Assembly: GCA_930990555.1 (NCBI GenBank)
Contig: CAKNPW010000009.1
Location: forward strand, 1 to 59,209
Reading direction: 5' to 3'
From: an uncultured Clostridium sp.
GTDB lineage: Bacteria; Bacillota; Clostridia; TANB77; CAG-508
Length of the DNA stretch: 59,209 bases
In this document: piece by piece, positions 17,225-25,125 of the stretch
How positions within the stretch are numbered: the first letter of the stretch is position 1
How the letters are laid out: each line of letters opens with the position of its first letter
Made by a program: the position numbers and the translations under genes
Notes under the pieces: model-generated
The model's input: only the letters and a program-made list of their open reading frames with translations
What the model was told of the DNA's origin: nothing
Database searches by the model: none

Positions 17225-17776
17225 ATGGAAAATTATTTTATTATTCATGGTTCATTTAGTACACCATATTCAAATTGGATTGCCTGGTTAGCTGATTTTA
17301 TAGCGACAGACGGAAAGGAAATATATGTGCCACAATTTCCAATAGGAGTGGGAAAACAAAATTATAAAAATTGGAGTAAATTATTAAAATATTATGCAGA
17401 CCTAGGGTTAATAAACGAAAAAACCACAATAATAGGTCATAGTATTGCGCCAGTTTTTATTTCTAAGTTTTTAATTGAAAACAAAATAAAAGTCAAAAAG
17501 TTAATATCAGTATGTGGATTTAATAATTATTTGGGAATCGATGAAGATTATGATGCTGTAAATGAATCAATGTACCTAGATAATATTGAAGATGTTAAAA
17601 AGTATGTTAAAGAAATAATATGTTTTTATTCTAATAATGATCCATATGTGAAATATGAAGTCGAAAAAGACTTTGCAGATAAGATATCAACTGAAAGTAT
17701 TTTAATACCTGATGCAGGACATATAAATTCGGAAAGCGGATATGATACATTTGAAGAAATAGTAAGTTACTTATAG
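17225..17776 (+). CDS. RBBP9/YdeN-type alpha/beta hydrolase
   Basis: 183 residues. NYFIIHGSFSTPYSNWIAWL opens the fold, GHSIAP is the nucleophile elbow (Ser in TTIIGHSIAPVF), NNDPYV carries the acid and DAGHIN the catalytic histidine. Proteins of this RBBP9-like class are small serine hydrolases of mostly unknown substrate. Strong GGAGG site. The next gene starts 10 bases after the stop. Confidence 0.85.
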   Translation: MENYFIIHGSFSTPYSNWIAWLADFIATDGKEIYVPQFPIGVGKQNYKNWSKLLKYYADLGLINEKTTIIGHSIAPVFISKFLIENKIKVKKLISVCGFNNYLGIDEDYDAVNESMYLDNIEDVKKYVKEIICFYSNNDPYVKYEVEKDFADKISTESILIPDAGHINSESGYDTFEEIVSYL

Positions 17777-17785
17777 GAGGAAAAA

Positions 17786-18940
17786 ATGTTTAATGTAGTA
17801 CATGCTGCAATAAGTGTAAGCAATATAGGAAAAAGTATAGATTTTTATAAAAGATTTGGATTTAAAGAATTTAAATCTTGGGATGCAGCAGATGAGAGCA
17901 TAAAAATAAGAATGTTAAAATTAAATGATTTTATATTAGAAATATTTTGCTATAAAAATTATATTGAGTTGCCTAAAACTGCTAATTCTACAGCTACAGA
18001 TTTGCCTGTACTTGGTACAAAACATTTTGCTTTAGGCGTATCAAATATTGAAAAGGCTAAAAGATGGGTGTTGGAAAACAAAATTGCAGATGAAGTAACT
18101 ATAAATGTTGGTAGATTAGGCAAGCCATATTTCTTTATAAAAGATCCAGATGGAATCTTAGTAGAAATAATAGAGAAGGATATACCTAAAACAGATTTAC
18201 CAGATACATCAAAACAAGAAATAGCTAAAATAATAAAAAATGTCAGCGATACAGGGTTTTATGCTAAAAATAGATTCCATTCTATGGAGCATATAGCAAA
18301 AGTTGTTTTGTTTTCATATTTACTAGGAAAAGAAGAAAAATTAACAGAAGAAGAGATGAAACTATTATTAGTATCAGCAGCTTTTCATGATTGTGGCAGA
18401 AATGGAAATGATGGAGAAAATGAGCATGCCGAAGCAGGAGCTAAACTTGCAGGAGAATATTTTACAAAAAATCTAACTAATCCATTTAATATAAATGAAG
18501 AAGATATACCAATAATACAAGTAGTAATACACTATCATGAACATAAAGAACAAGAATTGGGAAAATTAAATAAAGATGGAATACTATTCTTAATTAAAAA
18601 ATACAATGCACCTAGTGATAAAATAAGTGAAATAGAAAATTTATGTATGTTATTAAAGGATGCAGATGCTTTAGATAGAGAAAGATTTGCAACATATGGA
18701 AAATTGGATCCAAAATATTTAAGAAGTAAAAGTGCAAAAACACCACAGATGTTAAAATATGCAAAAGAGATTAACCAAGCTGTTGCGAAAGAAATATTAA
18801 AGAAGATTTATGGAATAGAAAATATAAAAGAAGAAATTGATAGTGTCAAATTATTAGAAGAGTTAAAAATAAAAAAAGTTGAAATGCTAGGTGAAGAGAC
18901 TAGTTTATGTGTAGAAGAAATTTTAGATTTATTATTTTAA
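17786..18940 (+). CDS. VOC (glyoxalase-like) domain fused to HD phosphohydrolase domain
   Basis: 384 residues in two domains. Residues 1-133 form a vicinal-oxygen-chelate unit (HAAISVSNIGKSIDFYKRFG ... GKPYFFIKDPDGILVEIIE). Residues 155-340 are an HD domain: FHSMEHIAKV, FHDCGR with His201-Asp202, VIHYHEH, and KDADALDRERF. Both are full length, so unlike the nearby chimera this is a coherent fusion. A cytoplasmic detoxifying or nucleotide-hydrolysing role is possible but the substrates are unknown. GGAGG ribosome site. Confidence 0.85.
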   Translation: MFNVVHAAISVSNIGKSIDFYKRFGFKEFKSWDAADESIKIRMLKLNDFILEIFCYKNYIELPKTANSTATDLPVLGTKHFALGVSNIEKAKRWVLENKIADEVTINVGRLGKPYFFIKDPDGILVEIIEKDIPKTDLPDTSKQEIAKIIKNVSDTGFYAKNRFHSMEHIAKVVLFSYLLGKEEKLTEEEMKLLLVSAAFHDCGRNGNDGENEHAEAGAKLAGEYFTKNLTNPFNINEEDIPIIQVVIHYHEHKEQELGKLNKDGILFLIKKYNAPSDKISEIENLCMLLKDADALDRERFATYGKLDPKYLRSKSAKTPQMLKYAKEINQAVAKEILKKIYGIENIKEEIDSVKLLEELKIKKVEMLGEETSLCVEEILDLLF

Positions 18941-18950
18941 GGAGAATATT

Positions 18951-19058
18951 ATGAAAATTTATCTAATAAGGCATAGTGAATCAATAGATGACATAGAAGA
19001 TTGCTATAGCAAAAAGAATAATTTTGAAGGCAACAGGAGTAATTTATTTAACATTTGA
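18951..19058 (+). pseudogene. 5' remnant of a phosphoglycerate-mutase-family gene
   Basis: Behind an AAGGAG site, ATG 18951 opens MKIYLIRHSESIDDIEDCYS, the diagnostic RHS/RHG start of histidine phosphatases, but the frame changes character at about residue 22 and stops after 35 codons. From about 19024 the DNA instead encodes a polysaccharide deacetylase in another frame. The catalytic remainder of the phosphatase is missing. Confidence 0.7.
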
Positions 19059-19662
19059 TGATGGACCATCAAATGTTACTCCAGAAATTCTGGATATTCT
19101 TAAAGAGAATGACGTAAAAGCGACATTTTTTATTGTAGATTATTCAGAAGAGGACAAGAGTAAGATTCAAAGAATTATAGATGAAGGTCATACTCTTGGG
19201 TTACATGGTTTGTCTCATGATTATGCTACAATTTATTCGTCGGTAGATGCAATTACAGAGAATTTCATTGGATTGCAGAAGAAAGTAATGAATGATTTCG
19301 ATTATAATGCAATATACATAAGATTTCCTGGAGGAGCATCTAATACCATCAGCAAGAACTATTGCGATGGTGTAATGACAGCAGCAACCAGTAAAGTAGA
19401 GCAAGAAGGCTTTACGTATTATGATTGGAATGTGGATGTCGACGATGCTGGAAGTGCAAGAACAGCAAATAAAATTTACGACAATTTTATTGCAGGAATT
19501 GCACCAAAGCGCGAAAATGTTGTACTAATGCATGATGGATATGGACATCAACCAACAGCAGATGCTTTGCAGGAAATTATAGACTATGCAAAAGAGAATG
19601 GATATGTGTTTTCAGCAATTACTGAGGATACTATTCCAGTTCAGCATGGTGTGAATAACTGA
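19024..19662 (+). pseudogene. polysaccharide deacetylase domain, head missing
   Basis: 212 codons from a TTG without a ribosome site. VIYLTFDDGPSNVTPEILDI is the NodB motif 1 (Asp-Asp), GLHGLSHDY supplies the metal histidines, RFPGG is motif 3, and LMHDGYGH is the last catalytic histidine region. The NodB domain is complete, but the membrane anchor or signal peptide that such cell-envelope deacetylases carry is absent. The 5' end is fused to the phosphatase remnant. Base composition is slightly richer in GC than its neighbours. Probably not expressed or not exported. Confidence 0.7.
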
Positions 19663-19670
19663 AGAGCTAA

Positions 19671-19713
19671 ACAAAAGAAACATGATAATGCGATTATTGT
19701 GTTTCTTTTGCCA
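19671..19713 (+). terminator. rho-independent terminator
   Basis: CAAAAGAAACA/TGTTTCTTTTG with a nested ATAAT/ATTAT stem; directly after the deacetylase remnant. Confidence 0.75.
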
Positions 19714-19801
19714 TATTGACATGTAGACGAAGCTAAAATAACTTTATAAGATTATTGCATTTCTGATTAACTTGTGATAAAACACAAATATGGAGGAAAA
19801 A

Positions 19802-20323
19802 ATGAATAATTTTAATGAAGATATGCTTACTGGCAATACTAAAGAGGCCATAGATATTTTGGGTAGAAAATGGAAATATGAATGTATGAGCTGTGCTATT
19901 GCAAAAGGAGAATTAGAGCTTCCTGGAGGACTAATATATGAAGATGAATATATTACTGTTGGAGCTGATACAGAAATTCCATTGAATGGTTTTATTATAA
20001 TTGCAACTAAACGTCATGTTAATTCCATTGCAAATTTAAATACAATAGAAAGACATGAATTGATAGATTATATTGCAAGGATAATAGAGGCATTAAGAGA
20101 ACTTAATATAGTTAACGAAGTAACGATAGTACAAGAAGAAAGGTCAAAACATTTACATGTATGGATTTTTCCATGTCATAAAAAATATAAGGAAATGTTT
20201 GGAAAAGGTGTAGGAGCAATTAAAGATACATGTGAATACGTAAAAAGTAACGCAAGTGATGAAGATATACAGCAATGTTTAAACACTGTACAAAAATTAA
20301 AAGAATATTTTAAGAAGGTATAA
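19802..20323 (+). CDS. HIT-like (histidine triad) protein
   Basis: 173 residues from ATG 19802 behind GGAGG. The N-terminal MSCAIAKGE cysteine pair and the terminal HLHVWIFP segment follow the layout of HIT proteins, but the third histidine of HxHxH is replaced by Trp. HIT proteins are nucleotide hydrolases or transferases; the altered triad could change the reaction. The next gene (HD protein) follows by 3 bases. Confidence 0.75.
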   Translation: MNNFNEDMLTGNTKEAIDILGRKWKYECMSCAIAKGELELPGGLIYEDEYITVGADTEIPLNGFIIIATKRHVNSIANLNTIERHELIDYIARIIEALRELNIVNEVTIVQEERSKHLHVWIFPCHKKYKEMFGKGVGAIKDTCEYVKSNASDEDIQQCLNTVQKLKEYFKKV

Positions 20324-20326
20324 GGA

Positions 20327-21011
20327 ATGAGAGAGTTGAAGCAAGAAATTTCTAAGTATATTGGAAATGAGGTATATGGAATAGAGAATGAAATATCTTA
20401 TGTAGAGGACAAAGTGTTACCTCTATATGATACCAATATTGGAGGTCATGATAGAGATCATATAGTAACAGTAATATTAAGATCTTTTGAGATAATGGCA
20501 GAGTTTAAATTGGCATTGAATCAAAAGATTGTACTAATAACTGCTGCTTATCATGATATTGGATATAAAAAGGATCCAGACAATCATGAGCAAGTTTCAA
20601 GCGAGATGTTCTTGGCAGATAAGGAAATTCAAAAATTCCTTGAGCCAGAAAAAGTTAAAATTACCGCAGAAGCAATTGTTGACCATAGAGCAAGCCTAGA
20701 ATATGAGGCAAGAAGCGAATATGGCAAGTTGGGTATCTTCTGCTGATAGAGAAACTTCTGTAGAGAATATGTTAAAACGTTTTTTCTTATACCAAGCAGA
20801 TAAGCACGCTGACGAAAATCCATCAGTAGAACAGATTATCGAATATTCTTTTAAAAAATTGACTAAGAAGTTTGGTAAAGATGGATATGCGAAAATGTAT
20901 TATCCAGACAAGAAGTATACTGATTATTCATCAGAGATGCAAGACTTACTTGATAATAAGCAAAAATTCATCGAAAGAGAAATGAAGTTTGTACCTTTAT
21001 TAAATAAGTAA
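20327..21011 (+). pseudogene. HD-domain phosphohydrolase with internal frameshift
   Basis: The first frame (20327-20746) has the HD signature GGHDRDHI, AAYHDIGYKKDPDNHE and IVDHRAS. The continuation VSSADRETSVENMLKRFF and FGKDGYAKMYYP lies in another frame ending at 21011. Removing one G from TTGGGTA at about 20726-20729 gives one 228-residue protein (EYGKLVSSADRE). The break falls after the metal residues but before the final Asp (SSAD) of the fold. It follows the HIT gene closely. Confidence 0.75.
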
Positions 21012-21023
21012 AAATTAAAAATG

Positions 21024-21065
21024 GGATTCTAGGCAATTTGATCAATTACCTAGAATCCTGTTTTG
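21024..21065 (+). terminator. rho-independent terminator
   Basis: GGATTCTAGG/CCTAGAATCC with nested CAATTTGATCAATT pairing, then TGTTTTG. Confidence 0.8.
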
Positions 21066-21092
21066 TTTATAAATGAGTAATATTTAATCTAA

Positions 21093-21121
21093 TTGATATT
21101 TAATTATGCATGTTGTATAAT
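21093..21121 (+). promoter_or_regulatory. promoter for the queuosine salvage gene
   Basis: TTGATA, 17-bp spacer, TATAAT at 21116-21121, 20 bases before the start codon region. Confidence 0.65.
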
Positions 21122-21141
21122 TAGGCTATTAAAGGAGAAAT

Positions 21142-22071
21142 ATGATGTTTAATGAAATAATAGAATCAAATAAGTATGTAATAGAAAATGCAAAATATAT
21201 TCAAATAAATAAGGATGAAATAAAAAAGTTTGCAAATAGAATACAAGAGGTAAATATAAAAAATTGGTTGTACAATTCCCCATATAATTTATTAGATGAA
21301 AAAGTAGAAACAATAATAACTTTTTTACTATATTTTGAAGCAATAGACTTTTCTTTTTGGGGAAGTCCAAAATGGCAAATGGAAACAATTAACGGAGTAG
21401 AAGATGGTTCTATGGCACTTATGTTTGCAATGCTAAGATATATAAGAGACAATAAATCATTTGATAATTTAACTAAAGAAAAATTTAAAGAATATTTAAA
21501 AGGTAATGTAGAGATTCCACTTCTTGAAGAAAGATTTAAGATTATAAAAAATGTTAATAAGGTTGTAAACGAAAAATTCGGTGGAAATTTTTACAATGCA
21601 ATATATAACTTATCAAACGATGAAGAATTATTTAAATTAATAATAGATAATTTTGAAGATTTTAAAGATATAAGAACATACGAAGGTAAAACAATATATT
21701 TTTATAAATTGGCACAATTATTAACATCAGATATTTTGCATATAAGGGAAAAGAAAGAAAATATAAAAGTAGACTGCTCACATTTAGTTGGATGCAGTGA
21801 TTATAAAATACCACAAGGCTTACGAGCACTAAATTTAGTAAAATACAATAAAGAATTGGCAGATATAGTTGACAATAAAGTAGAAATACAAGAAAATTCA
21901 GCATATGAGGTAGAAATTAGAGCAACAGTGATATATGTAATAGATGAAATAAAAAGATTATTAAATAACAAAGTAAACGCAATAGAATTAAATGATTATA
22001 TTTGGCTTATGTCAAAGAATAAGGAATTACCAAAAAGACCATATCATTTAACAAGAACTACAAATTATTAA
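21142..22071 (+). CDS. queuosine 5'-phosphate N-glycosylase (Qng1/DUF2419 family)
   Basis: 309 residues. Family blocks are visible in order: EAIDFSFWGSPKW, EDGSMALMFAMLR, IPLLEERFKIIKNV, NEKFGGNFYNAI, TYEGKTIYFYKLAQLLTSDI, DYKIPQGLRALNLVKY and EVEIRATVIYVID. Members release queuine from queuosine nucleotides so that it can be put back into tRNA by transglycosylation; they occur in eukaryotes and scattered bacteria. It has its own promoter and an AAAGGAG site, and is intact and monocistronic. No queuine transporter or Tgt is seen in the window. Confidence 0.88.
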   Translation: MMFNEIIESNKYVIENAKYIQINKDEIKKFANRIQEVNIKNWLYNSPYNLLDEKVETIITFLLYFEAIDFSFWGSPKWQMETINGVEDGSMALMFAMLRYIRDNKSFDNLTKEKFKEYLKGNVEIPLLEERFKIIKNVNKVVNEKFGGNFYNAIYNLSNDEELFKLIIDNFEDFKDIRTYEGKTIYFYKLAQLLTSDILHIREKKENIKVDCSHLVGCSDYKIPQGLRALNLVKYNKELADIVDNKVEIQENSAYEVEIRATVIYVIDEIKRLLNNKVNAIELNDYIWLMSKNKELPKRPYHLTRTTNY

Positions 22072-22083
22072 TCAAAATTTAAG

Positions 22084-22138
22084 TAGGGATTTTAGTTAGG
22101 GATTTTGGTAGGGATTTGGGGACGTTCCTTAAATCCCT
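22084..22138 (+). repeat. GGGACG palindromic repeat, copy a
   Basis: Three tandem AGGGATTT units followed by GGGATTTGGGGACGTTCC (22111-22128) and AAATCCC, giving a GGGATTT/AAATCCC hairpin. The 18-mer recurs exactly, inverted, at 22599-22616. Confidence 0.8.
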
Positions 22139-22168
22139 GTAAATATATTAATTAGGAAGTAGATGGAA

Positions 22169-22558
22169 ATGAAAGTTTTATCACTAATGGAGCCATGGGG
22201 AAGTTTAATTAAAGAAAAAGTAAAATATATCGAAACAAGAAGTTGGAAAACAAACTATAGAGGCGAGTTATACATTCATACTAGTTTAAAAAAGATTCCA
22301 AAAAATGACAAAAGAATACAAGAACTGGTTAATTTATTAAAAGATAAAGATATAAAATATGGATATATAATTGCAAAATGTAATTTAGTAGATTGTATTT
22401 ATATGGATGAAGAATTTATAAATAAAATAAAAACAGAAAATCCAACAGAATATAAATGTGGGGAATATGCTGTTGGTAGATATGCTTGGGTATTAAAAGA
22501 TATAAGAAAAATAGAACCAATACAAGCAAAAGGACATTTAGGAATTTGGAATTATTAA
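22169..22558 (+). CDS. ASCH-domain protein
   Basis: 129 residues from ATG 22169 (AGGAAG, 9-base spacing; ATG 22163 is too close). VLSLMEPWGSLIKEKVKYIE followed by TRSWKTNYRGELYIHTS is the ASCH opening with the RGxLxIHxS strand; YAWVLKDI and GHLGIW close the beta-barrel. ASCH proteins bind RNA or hydrolyse modified nucleosides; the substrate is unknown. The gene sits alone between inverted copies of the GGGACG repeat. Confidence 0.85.
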   Translation: MKVLSLMEPWGSLIKEKVKYIETRSWKTNYRGELYIHTSLKKIPKNDKRIQELVNLLKDKDIKYGYIIAKCNLVDCIYMDEEFINKIKTENPTEYKCGEYAVGRYAWVLKDIRKIEPIQAKGHLGIWNY

Positions 22559-22598
22559 ATGTGCAAAATATTAGAATAAAAATTAAAAAGGGAAAAAA

Positions 22599-22655
22599 GG
22601 AACGTCCCCAAATCCCGAGGAACGTACTAAATAGGAGGACTGTTCCCAAATCCCG
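22599..22655 (+). repeat. GGGACG palindromic repeats, inverted copies b and b'
   Basis: GGAACGTCCCCAAATCCC at 22599-22616 is the exact reverse complement of the 18-mer in copy a. A diverged copy, GGACTGTTCCCAAATCCC, follows at about 22637-22654 and ends just before the ribosome site of the next gene. Confidence 0.8.
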
Positions 22656-22667
22656 AAGGAGGAAAAA

Positions 22668-23300
22668 ATGGAAGTATTATTTGCAACAAACAATCCAGCA
22701 AAAGTAAAAATATATGCTAATAGACTAGAAGAAAATGGGATTAATTTAAAAACATTAACAGATTTAAATATAGCTGATTCTGTAGAAGAAAATGGAAAAA
22801 ATTCTATAGAGAATGCCATAATAAAAGCTAAAGGGTATTATGAATTTGTAAAAGTACCAACTATTGGGATGGACAATAGCCTTTTTATAGAAGATATAGA
22901 TGAAGCAGATCAACCAGGAACACATGTAAGAAGAGTTCATGGTAAAAGACTATCAGATAAAGAAATGATAGAATACTATACAGGGTTAGTAAAAAAATAT
23001 GGCAAGAATTTAAAAGCTAAATGGGTTTATGGAATGGCTATATATGATGGAAAAGATGTACAAACTTTTACATGGTCAAAAGGAGATTTTTATTTTGTAG
23101 GAAAACCATCGCCAATTTTAAATGAAGGTTATCCTTTGGACTCTATAAGTGTATTGCCAGACACTGGTAAATATTTTGTAGATTTAACTAGAGAAGAAAA
23201 AGATGAGTACAAAAATAAAAATGCAAAAGATGATGATGTGATAAAATTTATTTTATCAAGCTTGAACTTAGGGGACGGTCCTAAAAGTTCAAAAAGGTAA
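22668..23300 (+). CDS. RdgB/HAM1-family non-canonical purine NTP pyrophosphatase
   Basis: 210 residues. The start MEVLFATNNPAKVKIYANRL, NSIENAIIKAKGYYE and PTIGMDNSLFIE correspond to the SFxTxN-K, the N.xxKA and the DDSGL motifs of the HAM1 fold. The usual DDSGL is MDNSLF, so the catalytic acidic pair is altered (Asp-Asn). The family hydrolyses (d)ITP and XTP to protect nucleic acids; altered motifs leave the substrate open. The last 9 codons (GDGPKSSKR) are read from a GGGACG repeat. Confidence 0.75.
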   Translation: MEVLFATNNPAKVKIYANRLEENGINLKTLTDLNIADSVEENGKNSIENAIIKAKGYYEFVKVPTIGMDNSLFIEDIDEADQPGTHVRRVHGKRLSDKEMIEYYTGLVKKYGKNLKAKWVYGMAIYDGKDVQTFTWSKGDFYFVGKPSPILNEGYPLDSISVLPDTGKYFVDLTREEKDEYKNKNAKDDDVIKFILSSLNLGDGPKSSKR

Positions 23301-23340
23301 CATAAAAAATGAACTTTAAGTTTCGTCCCTAAAGTTCATA
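23272..23340 (+). repeat. GGGACG palindromic repeat, copy c
   Basis: AGGGGACGGTCCTAAAAGTTC followed 20-25 bases later by an inverted counterpart, GAACTTTAAG ... CGTCCCTAAAGTTC, forming a long imperfect hairpin that overlaps the end of the HAM1 gene. Confidence 0.65.
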
Positions 23341-23353
23341 AAATGGAGGAATA

Positions 23354-24298
23354 ATGAGAATACCAGATGAATTAGAAGATAAAATAGCAAATGAAATAAA
23401 TAATATTAAGCTGACAGAATTAAGGAATACTGCAAAAATTTTAAGTGATAGGTACATGAATGCTAAAAGAACAGGACAAAGTTTATTGAATAAAGATCTA
23501 GAGGTTCTTGCTTATTCTATTATTAGGATGCCAGCTACTTTTGGGGCGATTAATAAAGCACTAGAAGAAACTTTTAAAAGATATACTCCTACCATAAAAA
23601 CAGTGTTAGATATAGGTTCAGGAACTGGAGCGGGTGAATGGGCTGTACTTAGCAATATAGATATAGAAGAAATTACTTGCATAGAGCGTGAAAAAGAAAT
23701 GGAGAATATGGCTAAAAAATTATTAGAAGGTCATAACAATATAAATTGGAAGAATCAAGATATAGTTCAAAGCAATATTACTGATAAAGCGGATTTAGTA
23801 ATAACTTCATATATGATAAATGAGCTTAAAGAAGCAAGCAAAGAAAAAGTAATAAAAGATATCTTACGAGCTTTTAACAAGTTAGTAATATTTATAGAAC
23901 CAGGAACGCCAGAAGGATTTAATAATATAAGAAAAGTACAAAGGTTAGCAATAGAAAGTAACTTGAATATAATAGCACCATGTACTTGTCAGACAGAATG
24001 TAGTTTGCCAGTAGATGATTGGTGCCATTCTACAGTTAGAGTAGAACGAAGTAAAGTTCATAAATTTGTAAAAGATGTAGATGTACCATATGAAGACGAA
24101 AAATTTTCTTATATAGCAATTTCAAGAGATAAAATAGATAATAGTGGTGCTAGAATATTAAGACATCCTAACATTTCTAGTGGCTTTATAAAAGTTAAAT
24201 TATGCAACAATGGAAGTATAGAAGAGAGAACAATAACGAAGAAAGAAAAAGATTTATTTAAGAAAGTAAAAAAATTAAAGTGTGGGGATTTGATATGA
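23354..24298 (+). CDS. Rsm22-like ribosomal small-subunit methyltransferase
   Basis: 314 residues. TVLDIGSGTGAGEWAVL is the SAM site; LVITSYMINEL and VIFIEPGTPEGF follow. Cysteines in CTCQTECSLPVDDWCH match the iron-sulfur/metal site of Rsm22 (DUF2431-like 'Rsm22' family) proteins, linked to small-subunit ribosome maturation. Ribosome site GGAGG. Its stop overlaps the start of a LysR-family remnant (ATGA). Confidence 0.85.
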   Translation: MRIPDELEDKIANEINNIKLTELRNTAKILSDRYMNAKRTGQSLLNKDLEVLAYSIIRMPATFGAINKALEETFKRYTPTIKTVLDIGSGTGAGEWAVLSNIDIEEITCIEREKEMENMAKKLLEGHNNINWKNQDIVQSNITDKADLVITSYMINELKEASKEKVIKDILRAFNKLVIFIEPGTPEGFNNIRKVQRLAIESNLNIIAPCTCQTECSLPVDDWCHSTVRVERSKVHKFVKDVDVPYEDEKFSYIAISRDKIDNSGARILRHPNISSGFIKVKLCNNGSIEERTITKKEKDLFKKVKKLKCGDLI

Positions 24299-24381
24299 TT
24301 AATTTAGAATTATATAAAATATTTGTTTTTGTGGCAAAAGAAGAAAATATAACTAAAGCAAGGAACGGTATTGTAATATGA
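24295..24381 (+). pseudogene. 5' remnant of a LysR-family regulator gene
   Basis: 28 codons: MINLELYKIFVFVAKEENIT KA is the classic start of a LysR regulator helix-turn-helix, then RNGIVI and stop. The rest is missing; the break coincides with one arm of the terminator hairpin. Translationally coupled to the upstream methyltransferase by ATGA overlap. Confidence 0.65.
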
Positions 24382-24406
24382 TGCAATACCGTTCTTTGCT
24401 TTTTAA
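24355..24406 (+). terminator. terminator with 19-bp stem
   Basis: AAAGCAAGGAACGGTATTG (24355-24373) pairs with CAATACCGTTCTTTGCTTT (24384-24402), one G-U, 10-nt loop, ending in TTTTT. It starts inside the LysR remnant. Confidence 0.85.
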
Positions 24407-24423
24407 AATGAAAATGATATAAT
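24396..24423 (+). promoter_or_regulatory. promoter for def
   Basis: TTGCTT, 16-bp spacer, TATAAT at 24418-24423, 30 bases before the def start. Confidence 0.5.
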
Positions 24424-24452
24424 TTAATAAATAAAATTAAAGGAGAAAAACT

Positions 24453-24983
24453 ATGGGAAAAATAATAAAAGTAAGAGAAGTAGGAGATCCAGTACTTAAT
24501 AAAATGTCAGAAGAAGTTGATATAACAAATATAAATAATGATGTTTTAGATATTATAGATGATTTAAAAGCAACTCTTGAAGATGGTGCAGGAGTTGGTA
24601 TTGCTGCACCACAGATTGGTATTAACAAAAGAATTATAGTAGTTGGAGCCAAAAAAGAAAATGTAAGATATAATGATGCAGAAGATATACCATTAACTGC
24701 TATGATAAATCCAAAATGGGTGAAATCATCAGCTGAAACAGATATACAATTTGAAGCTTGTTTAAGTGTACCTGCAATAGCTGGTAAAGTTGAAAGATTT
24801 AAACATATTACCTTACAATATTACAATGAACAAGGAGAAAAAATAGAAAAGGAAATATATGGATTTTTTGCTAGACTTATTCAGCATGAATGTGACCACC
24901 TAGACGGATTTACATTATTAAATAGAGTTACAGATAAGGATGGTTTTGCAACAAAAGAAAATAGGAAGAAATATAATTTATAA
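24453..24983 (+). CDS. def: peptide deformylase
   Basis: 176 residues. All three catalytic motifs are present: GVGIAAPQIG, EACLSVP (the metal cysteine motif, usually EGCLS) and QHECDHLDG (HExxH). Def removes the formyl group from nascent N-terminal methionines as they leave the ribosome. Length is typical. AAAGGAG site; own promoter. Confidence 0.95.
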   Translation: MGKIIKVREVGDPVLNKMSEEVDITNINNDVLDIIDDLKATLEDGAGVGIAAPQIGINKRIIVVGAKKENVRYNDAEDIPLTAMINPKWVKSSAETDIQFEACLSVPAIAGKVERFKHITLQYYNEQGEKIEKEIYGFFARLIQHECDHLDGFTLLNRVTDKDGFATKENRKKYNL

Positions 24984-25067
24984 AGATAATGTGTAGACAG
25001 GAGCCATATGGTTTTCTGTTTTTGCATTATTACGATAATATGCAACAAGCAGTAACGTTTACATAAA

Positions 25068-25096
25068 TTTACAAAACGAGAAAATTGTGGTATAAT
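25068..25096 (+). promoter_or_regulatory. promoter
   Basis: TTTACA, 17-bp spacer, TATAAT at 25091-25096, 30 bases upstream of ATG 25126. Confidence 0.65.
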
Positions 25097-25125
25097 CAAC
25101 TATAGTATTAATGGAGGATAAGAAG

